A stretch of 64,000 nt of DNA from Knoellia aerolata DSM 18566 (lineage in GTDB: Bacteria; Actinomycetota; Actinomycetes; Actinomycetales; Dermatophilaceae), in the NCBI RefSeq assembly GCF_000768695.1, contig NZ_AVPL01000008.1, positions 29,634-93,633 of the forward strand, in the 5' to 3' direction. Made by a program: the position numbers and the translations under genes. Under the pieces are notes generated by a model that ran no database searches, was not told the origin of the DNA, and saw nothing but the letters and a program-made list of their open reading frames with translations. Of this stretch, positions 38,374 to 50,590 are shown piece by piece. The stretch's first letter is position 1. The number at the start of each line of letters is the position of its first letter.

Positions 38374-39675
38374 ATGACCAGGCTCGTCGTCCTCAGCATC
38401 GTCGGCCTCGTGCTCGCCTTCGGGCTGTCCGCGGCCGAAGCGGCCCTGCACCGGATGTCGCGCGTGCGTGCCCAGGAGCTGCACGACGAGGGCCGTCCCG
38501 GATCGCGCGCCCTGCTCACCGTGGTCGGTGACAGCGCGGCCTACCTCTCGGTCCTCGCGTTCGTGCGCGTCATCGCGGAGATGACGACCGCCGTCCTCGT
38601 GACGACCGCCGTCTTCCGCACCGTCGACGGCACGTGGAAGCCGCTCCTCGTCGCCATCGCGATCATGGCCGTCGTCTCCTTCGCCCTGGTCGGGGTCTCG
38701 CCGCGCACGCTGGGCGGGCAGAACGCCACGAGCGTCTCGCTCATCGCCGCGCCCGTCGCGCTCTGGCTGCGGCGCGTGCTGGGGCCCCTCTCCCGCCTGC
38801 TCGTGCTCTTCGCCAACGCGGTCACCCCGGGTCGGGGCTTCCGCGACGGGCCGTTCGACAGCGAGTCCGAGCTGCGTGACCTCGTCGACCTCGCCGGGGA
38901 GTCCTCGCTCATCGAGGCCGGGGAGCGGCGGATGATCCACTCCGTCTTCGAGCTCGGTGACACCCTCGCGCGTGAGGTGATGGTCCCGCGCACCGACATG
39001 CTGACGATCGACGGTGACCGCGTCGCGCGCCAGGCCATGAACCTCTTCCTCCGCAGCGGCTACTCGCGCATCCCCGTGACCGGCGAGGACTCCGACGACG
39101 TGCTCGGGCTCCTCTACTTCAAGGACGTCGTCCGCCGGCTCACCGCGGACCCGGCCGTCGCGACGGTCCCCGTGTCCGACCTCATGCGGCCCATGCCGTT
39201 CATCCCCGAGTCGAAGCCGGTCGACGCGCTGCTGCGCGAGATGCAGCGCGACCAGATCCACTTCGCCCTCGTCATCGACGAGTGGGGCGGCACCGCCGGT
39301 CTCGTGACGATCGAGGACATCATCGAGGAGATCGTCGGCGAGATCGCCGACGAGTACGACCGCGAGACACCCGACCTCGAGGAGCTCGCCGACGGCAGGT
39401 GGCGGGTCGACGCGACGATGGACATCGACGACCTCGCCGAGCACCTCGGCGTGACGATCGAGGAGGACGAGGTCGACACCGTCGGTGGGCTCATCGGCAA
39501 GACGATCGGACGCGTGCCGATCCTCGGTTCCACGTGCGAGGTCGCGGGGCTGCGTCTCACCGCCGAACGGATGGCGGGCCGCCGCCACCGCATCGCCACC
39601 GTGATCATCGAGCGCATCGACGCCCACGACCGCGCCATGATGGAACCAGCCGAGTCCGGGAGCGCCCATGACTGA
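38374..39675 (+). CDS. CNNM/CorC family membrane protein with CBS domains
   Basis: A 433-residue protein. Four hydrophobic segments form the DUF21 (CNNM) membrane domain in the first ~150 residues. It is followed by two CBS domains (with REVMVPRTDM and HFALVIDEWGGTAGLVTIED) and a CorC_HlyC domain at the C terminus. Family members take part in Mg2+ or Co2+ transport. It starts 51 nt after ybeY and overlaps era by 8 nt, the usual actinobacterial order. A second CNNM protein is encoded at 59.7 kb. Confidence 0.9.
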   Translation: MTRLVVLSIVGLVLAFGLSAAEAALHRMSRVRAQELHDEGRPGSRALLTVVGDSAAYLSVLAFVRVIAEMTTAVLVTTAVFRTVDGTWKPLLVAIAIMAVVSFALVGVSPRTLGGQNATSVSLIAAPVALWLRRVLGPLSRLLVLFANAVTPGRGFRDGPFDSESELRDLVDLAGESSLIEAGERRMIHSVFELGDTLAREVMVPRTDMLTIDGDRVARQAMNLFLRSGYSRIPVTGEDSDDVLGLLYFKDVVRRLTADPAVATVPVSDLMRPMPFIPESKPVDALLREMQRDQIHFALVIDEWGGTAGLVTIEDIIEEIVGEIADEYDRETPDLEELADGRWRVDATMDIDDLAEHLGVTIEEDEVDTVGGLIGKTIGRVPILGSTCEVAGLRLTAERMAGRRHRIATVIIERIDAHDRAMMEPAESGSAHD

Positions 39676-40630
39676 AGATGCCACCACCCGTCCCGATGCC
39701 GTCGACGGCGGGGAGGCGCCTCCCTACAAGGCGGGGTTCGCCTGTCTCATCGGCCGCCCCAACGCCGGCAAGTCGACGCTGACCAACGCCCTCGTGGGCG
39801 AGAAGGTCGCGATCACCTCGAGCAAGCCGCAGACGACCCGGCACACGATCCGCGGCATCGTCAACGCCCCCGCGAGCCAGCTGATCCTCGTCGACACCCC
39901 CGGCCTGCACAAGCCGCGGACCCTGCTGGGCGAGCGCCTCAACGACCTCGTGCGCGAGACGCTCCTCAACGTCGACGTCGTCGGCTTCTGCCTCCCGTCG
40001 GACCAGCGCATCGGCCCCGGGGACCAGTACATCGCCCGCGAGCTCGTCGAGCTCCGCCAGGCGAGGCGCACCCCGGTCATCGCGCTGGCGACCAAGTCCG
40101 ACAAGGTCGACCGGCAGCGCCTGGCCGAGCACCTCATCGCCATCGACCAGCTGGGCGACTGGGCCGAGATCGTCCCGTGCTCGGCGACCCGGGGCGACCA
40201 GGTCGACACGGTCGGCCAGGTGCTGGCCAAGCACCTCCCGTCGTCTCCCGGGCCGCTCTACCCCGACGACGTCCTCACGGACGAGCCGGTCACGATCATG
40301 ATCGCCGAGCTCGTCCGCGAGGCGGCGCTGGAGGGTGTGCGTGACGAGCTCCCGCACTCGCTCGCCGTCGTCGTCGAGGAGATGATCCCGCGCGAGGACC
40401 GCCCCGAGGGCAAGCCCCTCATGGACGTGCGCGTCAACGTCTTCGTCGAGCGGTCGTCGCAGAAGGCCATCGTCATCGGCCGCGGTGGCTCGCGGCTGCG
40501 CGACGTGGGCGCGACGGCCCGCGAGGGGATCGAGAAGCTGCTCGGCCAGCGCATCCACCTCGACCTCCACGTCAAGGTCGCCAAGGACTGGCAGCGAGAC
40601 CCGAAACAGCTGCAGCGACTGGGTTTCTGA
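39668..40630 (+). CDS. era: GTPase Era
   Basis: A 320-residue GTPase that checks 16S rRNA 3'-end maturation. GRPNAGKS (29-36), DTPGLHKP and TKSDKVD are the G motifs; the C-terminal KH domain carries KAIVIGRGGSRLRDVG. The N-terminal ~20 residues are an extension. ATG at 39668 overlaps the CNNM gene by 8 nt. Confidence 0.96.
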   Translation: MTEDATTRPDAVDGGEAPPYKAGFACLIGRPNAGKSTLTNALVGEKVAITSSKPQTTRHTIRGIVNAPASQLILVDTPGLHKPRTLLGERLNDLVRETLLNVDVVGFCLPSDQRIGPGDQYIARELVELRQARRTPVIALATKSDKVDRQRLAEHLIAIDQLGDWAEIVPCSATRGDQVDTVGQVLAKHLPSSPGPLYPDDVLTDEPVTIMIAELVREAALEGVRDELPHSLAVVVEEMIPREDRPEGKPLMDVRVNVFVERSSQKAIVIGRGGSRLRDVGATAREGIEKLLGQRIHLDLHVKVAKDWQRDPKQLQRLGF

Positions 40631-40807
40631 CCCCTCGACCCCCACCCCACGTGGGGCAGGTCACGTCGTCACCGGCCGCTCTCGGTTTGAGTTGTGCCGC
40701 GATGCTCGGCAGGGTGGGGCGCTGCAACCGACCCTGAGCACACGGCATACGAGCCGCACACGTGACTGACGAGAACCCGAAGGAGCGGCGTCCGCGCCGA
40801 CACACCT

Positions 40808-42643
40808 GTGACCACAGAACTCTTGAAGACCGGGCCGACCGGGCCCGCAGACGCCGCCGACGGACGCGACGTCCTCGACCGACCACTGGCCGACGACACC
40901 CCCCACCCCGCACTGGACCACCAGGTCGAGGAGCACCGGGCTGCGGAGCCGCAGAAGCTGGACACCGTCGTGTTCGGCGTCACCGCCGCCATCGCCATCG
41001 GCTTCGTCGTCTGGGGGTTCGTCAGCACGAAGACGCTCGGCTCGGCCTCCACGTCCGGCCTCGGCTGGGTGGTGCACAACATGGGCTGGCTGTTCTCGCT
41101 CGTGGCCTCCGGCTTCGTCGTCTTCGTCATCTGGCTCGCCGCCGGCAAGTTCGGCCGGATCACCCTGGGCCGTGACGACGAGCAGCCCGAGTTCCGCACG
41201 GTCTCGTGGATCGCGATGATGTTCTCGGCGGGCATGGGCATCGGCCTGATGTTCTACGGCGTCTCCGAGCCGGTCGCACACCTCGTCGCTCCGCCCCCCG
41301 GCACCGGTGTCGCGGGCAACCCCGAGGCCGTGCAGACCGCGATGGCGACCACCCTGTTCCACTGGACGCTGCACCCGTGGGCGATCTACGCAGTCGTGGG
41401 GCTCGCGGTGGCGTACGGCGTCTTCCGCCGCGGACGCTCGCTGCTCATCAGCTCGGCCTTCGCCCCGCTGCTCGGCGAGCGCCGCGCGAACGGTCCGGCG
41501 GGCCGGGTCATCGACATCCTCGCGATCTTCGCGACCCTCTTCGGGTCGGCCGCCTCGCTCGGCCTCGGCGCCCTGCAGATCGGCTCCGGGCTCGAGATCG
41601 TCACCGGTCTCGACCGCACCGGCAACGGCGTGCTCGTGGCCATCATCACCGTGCTCACGCTGTGCTTCATCGTGTCGGCGGTCTCCGGGGTCTCCAAGGG
41701 CATCCAGTGGCTGTCGAACACCAACATGGTCCTCGCGCTGGTCCTCGCGCTCTTCGTCTTCGTCGTCGGCCCGACCGTGTTCATCCTCAACCTCGTGCCG
41801 ACCGCCGTCGGCAGCTACTTCCAGGACCTCGCCATGATGTCGGCGCGCACCGACGCGGCCGGGGGCGACGCCATGCAGACGTGGCTGTCGGGCTGGACGA
41901 TCTTCTACTGGGCCTGGTGGGTCTCGTGGACGCCGTTCGTCGGGATGTTCATCGCCCGCATCTCGCGGGGCCGCACCATCCGGCAGTTCGTCACCGGCGT
42001 CCTGCTCGTCCCGAGCCTGGTCTCCCTCGTGTGGTTCGCGATCTTCGGCGGCGCCGGCATCGCGACGCAGCGCGGTGGGACCGACCTCGCCGGTGCCGAC
42101 ACCCCCGAGGCGACCCTGTTCACCCTGCTCGAGACGATGCCGCTGTCCACGGTGACGTCGATCCTCGTCATGCTGCTCGTCGCGATCTTCTTCGTCTCCG
42201 GGGCCGACGCCGCCTCGGTGGTCATGGGCACGCTGTCCGAGCGGGGCACGATGGTGCCGAGCCGTCCGACGGTGATCTTCTGGGGTGCCGCCACCGGCGC
42301 CGTCGCGGCCGTCATGCTCCTCGTCGGGGGCGCCGACGCCCTGTCGGGCCTGCAGAACATCACGATCGTCGCGGCCCTGCCGTTCCTGGTCGTCATGGTG
42401 GGTCTCGCCGTCTCGCTCGTGAAGGACCTGTCGAACGACCCGCTCATCGTGCGGCGGGCGTATGCCGTGGCCGCGGTCGAGCAGGCCGTCGTCGCCGGCG
42501 TGACCGAGCACGGTGACCACTTCACCCTCACCTACGAGGGCGCCGTCCCGGGCGAGGGCGTCGGCGAGAAGGTCAGCCCGTCGGGTGCCGGCTCCACCGA
42601 CGCGGCCCCCGGACCCGAGGCGCGGTCGGTGCCCACGACCTGA
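40808..42643 (+). CDS. BCCT family transporter
   Basis: A 611-residue secondary transporter with ~12 hydrophobic segments. The signature SAGMGIGLMFYGVSEPVAH and HWTLHPWAIYAVVGLAVAY marks the betaine/carnitine/choline family; HPWAIY and the long helix with FVVGPTVFILNLV are typical. The ligand (glycine betaine, choline or ectoine) cannot be inferred. The N terminus is long (~50 residues), acidic and cytoplasmic. GTG at 40808 is taken because no earlier start is in frame; the gap to era (177 nt) contains one octamer and nothing else I can name. Confidence 0.9.
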   Translation: MTTELLKTGPTGPADAADGRDVLDRPLADDTPHPALDHQVEEHRAAEPQKLDTVVFGVTAAIAIGFVVWGFVSTKTLGSASTSGLGWVVHNMGWLFSLVASGFVVFVIWLAAGKFGRITLGRDDEQPEFRTVSWIAMMFSAGMGIGLMFYGVSEPVAHLVAPPPGTGVAGNPEAVQTAMATTLFHWTLHPWAIYAVVGLAVAYGVFRRGRSLLISSAFAPLLGERRANGPAGRVIDILAIFATLFGSAASLGLGALQIGSGLEIVTGLDRTGNGVLVAIITVLTLCFIVSAVSGVSKGIQWLSNTNMVLALVLALFVFVVGPTVFILNLVPTAVGSYFQDLAMMSARTDAAGGDAMQTWLSGWTIFYWAWWVSWTPFVGMFIARISRGRTIRQFVTGVLLVPSLVSLVWFAIFGGAGIATQRGGTDLAGADTPEATLFTLLETMPLSTVTSILVMLLVAIFFVSGADAASVVMGTLSERGTMVPSRPTVIFWGAATGAVAAVMLLVGGADALSGLQNITIVAALPFLVVMVGLAVSLVKDLSNDPLIVRRAYAVAAVEQAVVAGVTEHGDHFTLTYEGAVPGEGVGEKVSPSGAGSTDAAPGPEARSVPTT

Positions 42644-42673
42644 GCGCCACGTCACACCGGCTCGCACGGCTCC

Positions 42674-44504
<1,831 letters not shown>

Positions 44505-44518
44505 CCACCGCCGGCCCC

Positions 44519-44560
44519 GGTCCTCACGAACGCGGGACCTGTCACGCGGTCGTGAGGACC
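44519..44560 (+). terminator. Terminator of the asd-DDAH operon
   Basis: GGTCCTCACGA (44519-44529) pairs with TCGTGAGGACC (44550-44560); 11 bp, 20-nt loop. It ends 84 nt before the leucine leader. Confidence 0.7.
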
Positions 44561-44628
44561 GTGAGCCGTCGCCGGCTGTCCGGATGGTGACCCGATCGCG
44601 GCGCGACATCGACGGATCCGCGCCCACG

Positions 44629-44637
44629 CGGCATACT
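44629..44637 (+). promoter_or_regulatory. leuL -10 box overlapping an octamer
   Basis: CATACT (44632-44637) is a -10 match lying within/after the octamer CGGCATAC (44629-44636). TCGACG lies ~17 nt upstream as a weak -35. The start codon of the leader peptide is 7 nt after the box, consistent with leaderless initiation. Confidence 0.5.
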
Positions 44638-44644
44638 CGACGTC

Positions 44645-44686
44645 GTGCAGCACCGTCTCCTCCTTCTCTGCCGCGGCGAGGCCTGA
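44645..44686 (+). CDS. leuL: leuA leader peptide with four consecutive Leu codons
   Basis: A 13-residue ORF reading MQHRLLLLCRGEA (GTG start) with Leu codons CTC CTC CTT CTC. Its -10 box ends 7 nt before the GTG, so the peptide is leaderless. It stands 82 nt before leuA. A run of Leu codons before a leucine biosynthesis gene is the hallmark of transcription attenuation; leader peptides before leuA are known in actinobacteria. Confidence 0.75.
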   Translation: MQHRLLLLCRGEA

Positions 44687-44696
44687 ATCGGCCCTC

Positions 44697-44749
44697 CTCG
44701 TCGCGGCTCGTTGTGCCCCGGCTGAGCAGCCCGCAGAGCAGACGACGAG
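44697..44749 (+). promoter_or_regulatory. Putative leuA attenuator region
   Basis: CTCGTCG (44697-44703) can pair with CGACGAG (44743-44749), and inner stems such as GGCT/AGCC (44721-44732) compete for the intervening bases. Ribosome stalling on the four Leu codons upstream could choose between them. A clear U-run terminator is not seen, so control may also be at leuA translation. Confidence 0.45.
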
Positions 44750-44759
44750 AAGTGAGTAG

Positions 44760-46520
<1,761 letters not shown>

Positions 46521-46532
46521 CGGCTCGCCCGG

Positions 46533-46560
46533 CAGGGCGTCCCGAGGAAGGGACGCCCTG
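46533..46560 (+). terminator. leuA terminator
   Basis: An 11-bp stem CAGGGCGTCCC (46533-46543 with 46550-46560) closes on GAGGAA, 13 nt after the leuA stop. The remaining gap to 46675 shows nothing else. Confidence 0.8.
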
Positions 46561-46674
46561 GGCGCGGCGACCGCCGATGTGCGACCAGACACCGGGGAGC
46601 GGTGGGAGAATGCGATCACGGGACGTCGTCTTTGATGACGGGTCCACCCGCGACGAGGACGGGCAGGTGGTCGT

Positions 46675-47484
46675 GTGGGTATCGGCGAGGTGGTTCCCGA
46701 CGCGACGGAGCCCGAGTACCTGCGTGCGGTCGGACGCATCCCCGGCCGTGCCCTCTGGCTCACCGAACCCGTCCGGGCCGTCGTCGACGCGGGCCTGCTG
46801 GTCGCGGCGACTCCCTGGCTCGCGGCGGCCAAGAACGGCGACGGCCACGGGGTGCTCGTGCTGCCCGGCCTCATGGCGAACGACGGCAGCACCAAACCGC
46901 TTCGGGCCTACATCCGCCGCCGCGGCTACTACGTCCGCGGGTGGCGGCTGGGCCGCAACCTCGGCCCCACCTCGACCATCCTCCAGGGACTGCCCGGCGG
47001 GCTCCGGGACCTGGCCGAGACCACCGGGGGGCCGGTGTCCGTCATCGGCTGGAGCATGGGCGGGATCTTCGCCCGCGAGCTGGCGCGAAGCCACCCCGAC
47101 GAGGTGCGACAGGTCATCACGCTCGGGAGCCCCATCGGCGTGGCCCACGGCCACCGCACCCGCGCGGACCGGACCTACAACCTCCTGTCCGTGATGCACG
47201 CGCGCGGAGGCGAGTTCCCGGAACGGGCCCAGCTCGCCCGCCCCGTGCCGGTGCCCTCGATCTCCGTCTACAGCAGGCTCGACGGCATCGTCGGGTGGCG
47301 GTCGTGCCTCGCCGAGCCGAGCGACACCCACCAGAACATCGAGGTCCGGTGCGCGCACCTCGGGTTCGGGATGGACCCCGCCACCCTGTGGGCCGTCGCC
47401 GACCGGCTGGCGCAGCAGCCGGGCCGGGTGGAGCCCTTCGACCCACCGCGCGCGCTGCGCGCCTTCTACGGGAGCATCACGTGA
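46675..47484 (+). CDS. Alpha/beta hydrolase (triacylglycerol lipase/esterase type)
   Basis: A 269-residue hydrolase. The oxyanion segment GVLVLPGLMANDGST precedes the nucleophile elbow GWSMGG; Asp and His follow in VYSRLDGIVGW and CAHLGFG. No signal peptide is seen. GTG at 46675 has GGCAGG upstream. It overlaps the next hydrolase by 4 nt and forms an operon with it and a wax ester/TAG synthase. Confidence 0.85.
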   Translation: MGIGEVVPDATEPEYLRAVGRIPGRALWLTEPVRAVVDAGLLVAATPWLAAAKNGDGHGVLVLPGLMANDGSTKPLRAYIRRRGYYVRGWRLGRNLGPTSTILQGLPGGLRDLAETTGGPVSVIGWSMGGIFARELARSHPDEVRQVITLGSPIGVAHGHRTRADRTYNLLSVMHARGGEFPERAQLARPVPVPSISVYSRLDGIVGWRSCLAEPSDTHQNIEVRCAHLGFGMDPATLWAVADRLAQQPGRVEPFDPPRALRAFYGSIT

Positions 47485-48455
47485 CGGCACGCGACGTCGG
47501 GCCCGGGGTGCGGACCGGGCCTGCGCCCTGGTCGTTCACCGGTGACACCGGTGGCACCGGCTTCGTCTCCGACCTCGACGGGGGCCCGGTGCACTGGGTG
47601 CGGTGGGGCGAAGCCGGCCGCACCGACACCGACCCGTTGCTGCTCGTCCACGGGCTCGGCGGCAGCCACCTGAACTGGTGCCTCGTGGCCCCGGACTGGG
47701 CGAGGGACCGGTCGGTGTTCGCCATGGACCTGCGCGGGTTCGGGATGACCCCGGGCTTCCCTCGTCCGACCAGTGTCATCTCGAACCGTGACCTCGTGAT
47801 CGCCTTCATCGAGCAGGTCGTCGGTCGACCGGTCGTCCTCGTGGGGAACTCCATGGGTGGCATGGTGAGTGCGCTCGTCGCCGCGAGCCGACCGGACCTG
47901 GTCCGGGCCACGGTGCTCGTCGACCCGGCGCTGCCCCTCGTGGTGGCCAGGCCGGATCCGCGGGTCGCCGCCCGGTTCGGACTGTTCGCCATCCCGAGGG
48001 TCGCGGAGGTCTCCATGCGCCGCAACCGGACGCGCCTGTCGCCCGAGGCCCTCGTCGGACAGCTGGTTTCCCTCTGCTTCGCCGACCCGACCCGGATCGA
48101 CGCCGCGGTGCTCGGGGAGCTCGCGGCGCTGGCGAGAGCGCGCGCCGCCGACCCGGGCCAGGGCGACATCGAGAGAGGTTTCACCGGGGCCGCCCGCTCG
48201 CTGCTCCTCGTGCTGGGGCGAAGAGGGCGCTACTCGCGCCTCCTGGCCGGGCTCGAGGGACCGGTGCTGCTCATCCAGGGTGACCGTGACCGACTCGTCC
48301 ACGTCGACGCGGCCCGCCGGGTCGCCCGGGACAACCCGCGCTGGACCTACGTGGAGCTCGCGGGCGTCGGCCACACGCCCCAGCTGGAGGTGCCCGAGGA
48401 GACCATCCGCGTCGTCCGCGGCTGGCTCGCCGACGCCCTCGAGCCGAGGGCCTGA
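47481..48455 (+). CDS. Alpha/beta fold hydrolase
   Basis: A 324-residue hydrolase: LLLVHGLGGSHLNW (oxyanion loop), GNSMGGMVSA (nucleophile Ser), GDRDRLVH (acid) and GVGHTPQLE (His). GTG overlaps the previous stop (GTGA). The length and motif order match lipases/esterases of storage-lipid clusters. Substrate unknown. Confidence 0.85.
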   Translation: MTARDVGPGVRTGPAPWSFTGDTGGTGFVSDLDGGPVHWVRWGEAGRTDTDPLLLVHGLGGSHLNWCLVAPDWARDRSVFAMDLRGFGMTPGFPRPTSVISNRDLVIAFIEQVVGRPVVLVGNSMGGMVSALVAASRPDLVRATVLVDPALPLVVARPDPRVAARFGLFAIPRVAEVSMRRNRTRLSPEALVGQLVSLCFADPTRIDAAVLGELAALARARAADPGQGDIERGFTGAARSLLLVLGRRGRYSRLLAGLEGPVLLIQGDRDRLVHVDAARRVARDNPRWTYVELAGVGHTPQLEVPEETIRVVRGWLADALEPRA

Positions 48456-48456
48456 G

Positions 48457-49890
48457 ATGCGGCGACTCTCGGGCCTGGACGCCGCCTTCCTCGCGCTGGA
48501 GACCCCCACCTCGACGGGACACGTGGGGGGACTCAGCGTCCTCGAGGCCCGCGAGGGTTCGTCCGCGCTGACGTTGACAGACCTCACCCGCCTCCTCGAG
48601 TCACGGATCGGCGCGGTGCCGGTCCTCCGGCAACGGCTCATGACGGTCCCGCTCGGCATCGACCAGCCGGTCTGGGTCGACGATGTCCACTTCGACATCG
48701 GCTACCACCTGAGGGAGCTCGCCCTGCCCGAGCCCGGGTCGGACGAGCAGCTCGCCGAACAGGTGGCTCGCATCCACGCACGACCACTCGACCGCGCTCG
48801 GCCGTTGTGGGAGGCGTACCACATCAGCGGTCTCACGGGCGGTCGGACCGCGCTGTACACCAAGGTGCACCACGCGGCGATCGACGGGGTGAGCGGGGCC
48901 GAGCTCCTCATGGTCCTCTTCGACCTCTCGCCCGAGGGCGACGGCGTCGCGGAGCCCGCCCCGTTCGTGCCCGAACCGGAGCCGCGACGTTCCGTGCTCG
49001 GCGCCCGAGGTCTGGTCAGGCTGGCCTGGCGTCCGGTCGAGGTGACCAGGATCGCGGTCCAGGCGGTCCGGGCCATTCCGGCGATGGGACCCATCGCCGG
49101 ACCGGTCCTGGCGGCCTGGGTCGGTGCGGGTCGCGCGGAGGCGGACGGAGCGATCCTCGCGTCCCCGACGCCGCTCGTGGCTCCCCAGACCCCCTTCAAC
49201 GTGGCCATCTCCCCGCACCGGAGGTTTGCGTTCGGCTCGCTGTCACTGCCCGACGTCAAGCTCGTCAAGAACACGTTCGGGGTCTCGGTCAACGACGTCG
49301 TCATGGCGATCTGCGCCGGTGCCCTGCGCTCCTGGCTCATCGCACACGAGGCGCTTCCCGACGGTCCGCTCGTGGCGATGGTCCCGGTGTCGATCCGCTC
49401 CGAGTCCTCGGACGAGCGCGGCAACAAGGTGTCGGCCATGCTGGCCGCACTGCCCACGAACGTCGAGGACCCGGTCGAGCGCCTCGGCGTGACCAGCAGG
49501 GCCACCGCCGTGGCCAAGTCACAGCAGGCGTTCATCCCCCAGGGCCTCGTCGACGAGGTCACCGACTTCGCCCCGCCCGCCCTGACGGCCCGGGTGGCAC
49601 GGGTGACGTTCGCGAGCAGGGTCCTCCACCGGCTGCCGGCGTTCAACGTCGTCATCTCCAACGTCCCCGGCCCCAACATCCCCGTCTACCTCGCCGGCGC
49701 CCGCCTCCTGGCCCACTACCCGGTCTCCGTGGTCACCGACGGCGTCGCCCTCAACATCACCCTCATCGGCTACCTGGACCAGCTCCACTTCGGGATCACG
49801 GTGGCTCGGGAGGTCATGCCCGACGTCGACCGGCTCATGGCGGACCTGGGCCACGAGCTGGCCCTGCTCGTCGAGGCCGCACACTCCTGA
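48457..49890 (+). CDS. Wax ester synthase/diacylglycerol acyltransferase (WS/DGAT)
   Basis: A 477-residue acyltransferase that makes wax esters or triacylglycerols from acyl-CoA. The catalytic HHAAIDG motif is at 138-144 and a C-terminal domain has the conserved NVVISNVPGPN and NITLIGYLDQLHFGI. The N terminus MRRLSGLDAAFLALETPT is typical. It starts 1 nt after the second hydrolase, so synthesis and turnover of storage lipid are encoded together. Confidence 0.92.
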   Translation: MRRLSGLDAAFLALETPTSTGHVGGLSVLEAREGSSALTLTDLTRLLESRIGAVPVLRQRLMTVPLGIDQPVWVDDVHFDIGYHLRELALPEPGSDEQLAEQVARIHARPLDRARPLWEAYHISGLTGGRTALYTKVHHAAIDGVSGAELLMVLFDLSPEGDGVAEPAPFVPEPEPRRSVLGARGLVRLAWRPVEVTRIAVQAVRAIPAMGPIAGPVLAAWVGAGRAEADGAILASPTPLVAPQTPFNVAISPHRRFAFGSLSLPDVKLVKNTFGVSVNDVVMAICAGALRSWLIAHEALPDGPLVAMVPVSIRSESSDERGNKVSAMLAALPTNVEDPVERLGVTSRATAVAKSQQAFIPQGLVDEVTDFAPPALTARVARVTFASRVLHRLPAFNVVISNVPGPNIPVYLAGARLLAHYPVSVVTDGVALNITLIGYLDQLHFGITVAREVMPDVDRLMADLGHELALLVEAAHS

Positions 49891-49904
49891 CGGTGCCGGG
49901 GCCC

Positions 49905-50528
49905 TCAGCGGACGCCGCGGGGGCGGAACTGGATCGAGATGCGCGGGCCGACCGGTCTGCTCGTCTTGGGGATGGCGTGGTCCCAGGTGCGCTGGCAGGA
50001 CCCGCCCATGACGACGAGGTCACCGTGGCCGAGCGAGAAGCCGATCGACGAGCCACCGCCGCGCGGCCGGAGCATGAGGGAGCGCGCGGAGCCCACGGAC
50101 AGGATCGCCACCATCGTGTCGGTGTCCCTGGCGCGACCGATGCGGTCGCCGTGCCAGGCGACGGAGTCGCGCCCGTCGCGGTAGAGGCACATCCCGGCGG
50201 AGACGAACGGCTCCCCCAGCTCGCCGGCATACCGCTCGGACAGGAGGTCGCGCGCCTGCTCGAGGGCGGGGTGGGGGAGCGGCTCACCCTCCTCGTGGAA
50301 CGCCAGCAGCCGGGGCACGTCGACGACGCGCTCGTACATCTCCCGCCGCTCGGCCTTCCACGGCACGTCGTGGTGGAGCGCGTCGAAGAGCAGGTCGGCG
50401 CCGGTCAGCCAGCTCGGCTGGTAGTCGACCCAGGCGCCGCGCGAGAGCAGGGTGCGGGTCGGCGCCAGCCGGCCGAGCTCGATGGCGTCGCCGGTGTCGA
50501 AGAGCGAGTGCTGGAAGACCGCCGCCAT
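49905..50528 (-). CDS. alkB: Alpha-ketoglutarate-dependent dioxygenase AlkB
   Basis: A 207-residue Fe(II)/2-oxoglutarate dioxygenase that repairs alkylated bases. The iron ligands His126, Asp128 (WHGDRIGR) and His184 (WDHAIPK) and the 2-oxoglutarate-binding Arg196 and Arg202 (RISIQFR) are present. ATG at 50526-50528 is preferred over GTG at 50537. It converges with the WS/DGAT gene, 14 nt apart, with no separate terminator evident. Confidence 0.92.
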   Translation of the reverse strand: MAAVFQHSLFDTGDAIELGRLAPTRTLLSRGAWVDYQPSWLTGADLLFDALHHDVPWKAERREMYERVVDVPRLLAFHEEGEPLPHPALEQARDLLSERYAGELGEPFVSAGMCLYRDGRDSVAWHGDRIGRARDTDTMVAILSVGSARSLMLRPRGGGSSIGFSLGHGDLVVMGGSCQRTWDHAIPKTSRPVGPRISIQFRPRGVR

Positions 50529-50590
50529 GGCGTCCACGCTACCGCAGATCGAACGTCTGTTCTAGTACCGGTGTGACGAGGGGGCGTGGC

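Noticed and set aside
40762..40850. A small ORF starting MTDENPKERRPRR before the BCCT gene
   Set aside because: It has an Arg-rich sequence and a nearby AAGGAG, but it runs in another frame deep into the transporter gene and shows no conservation clue.
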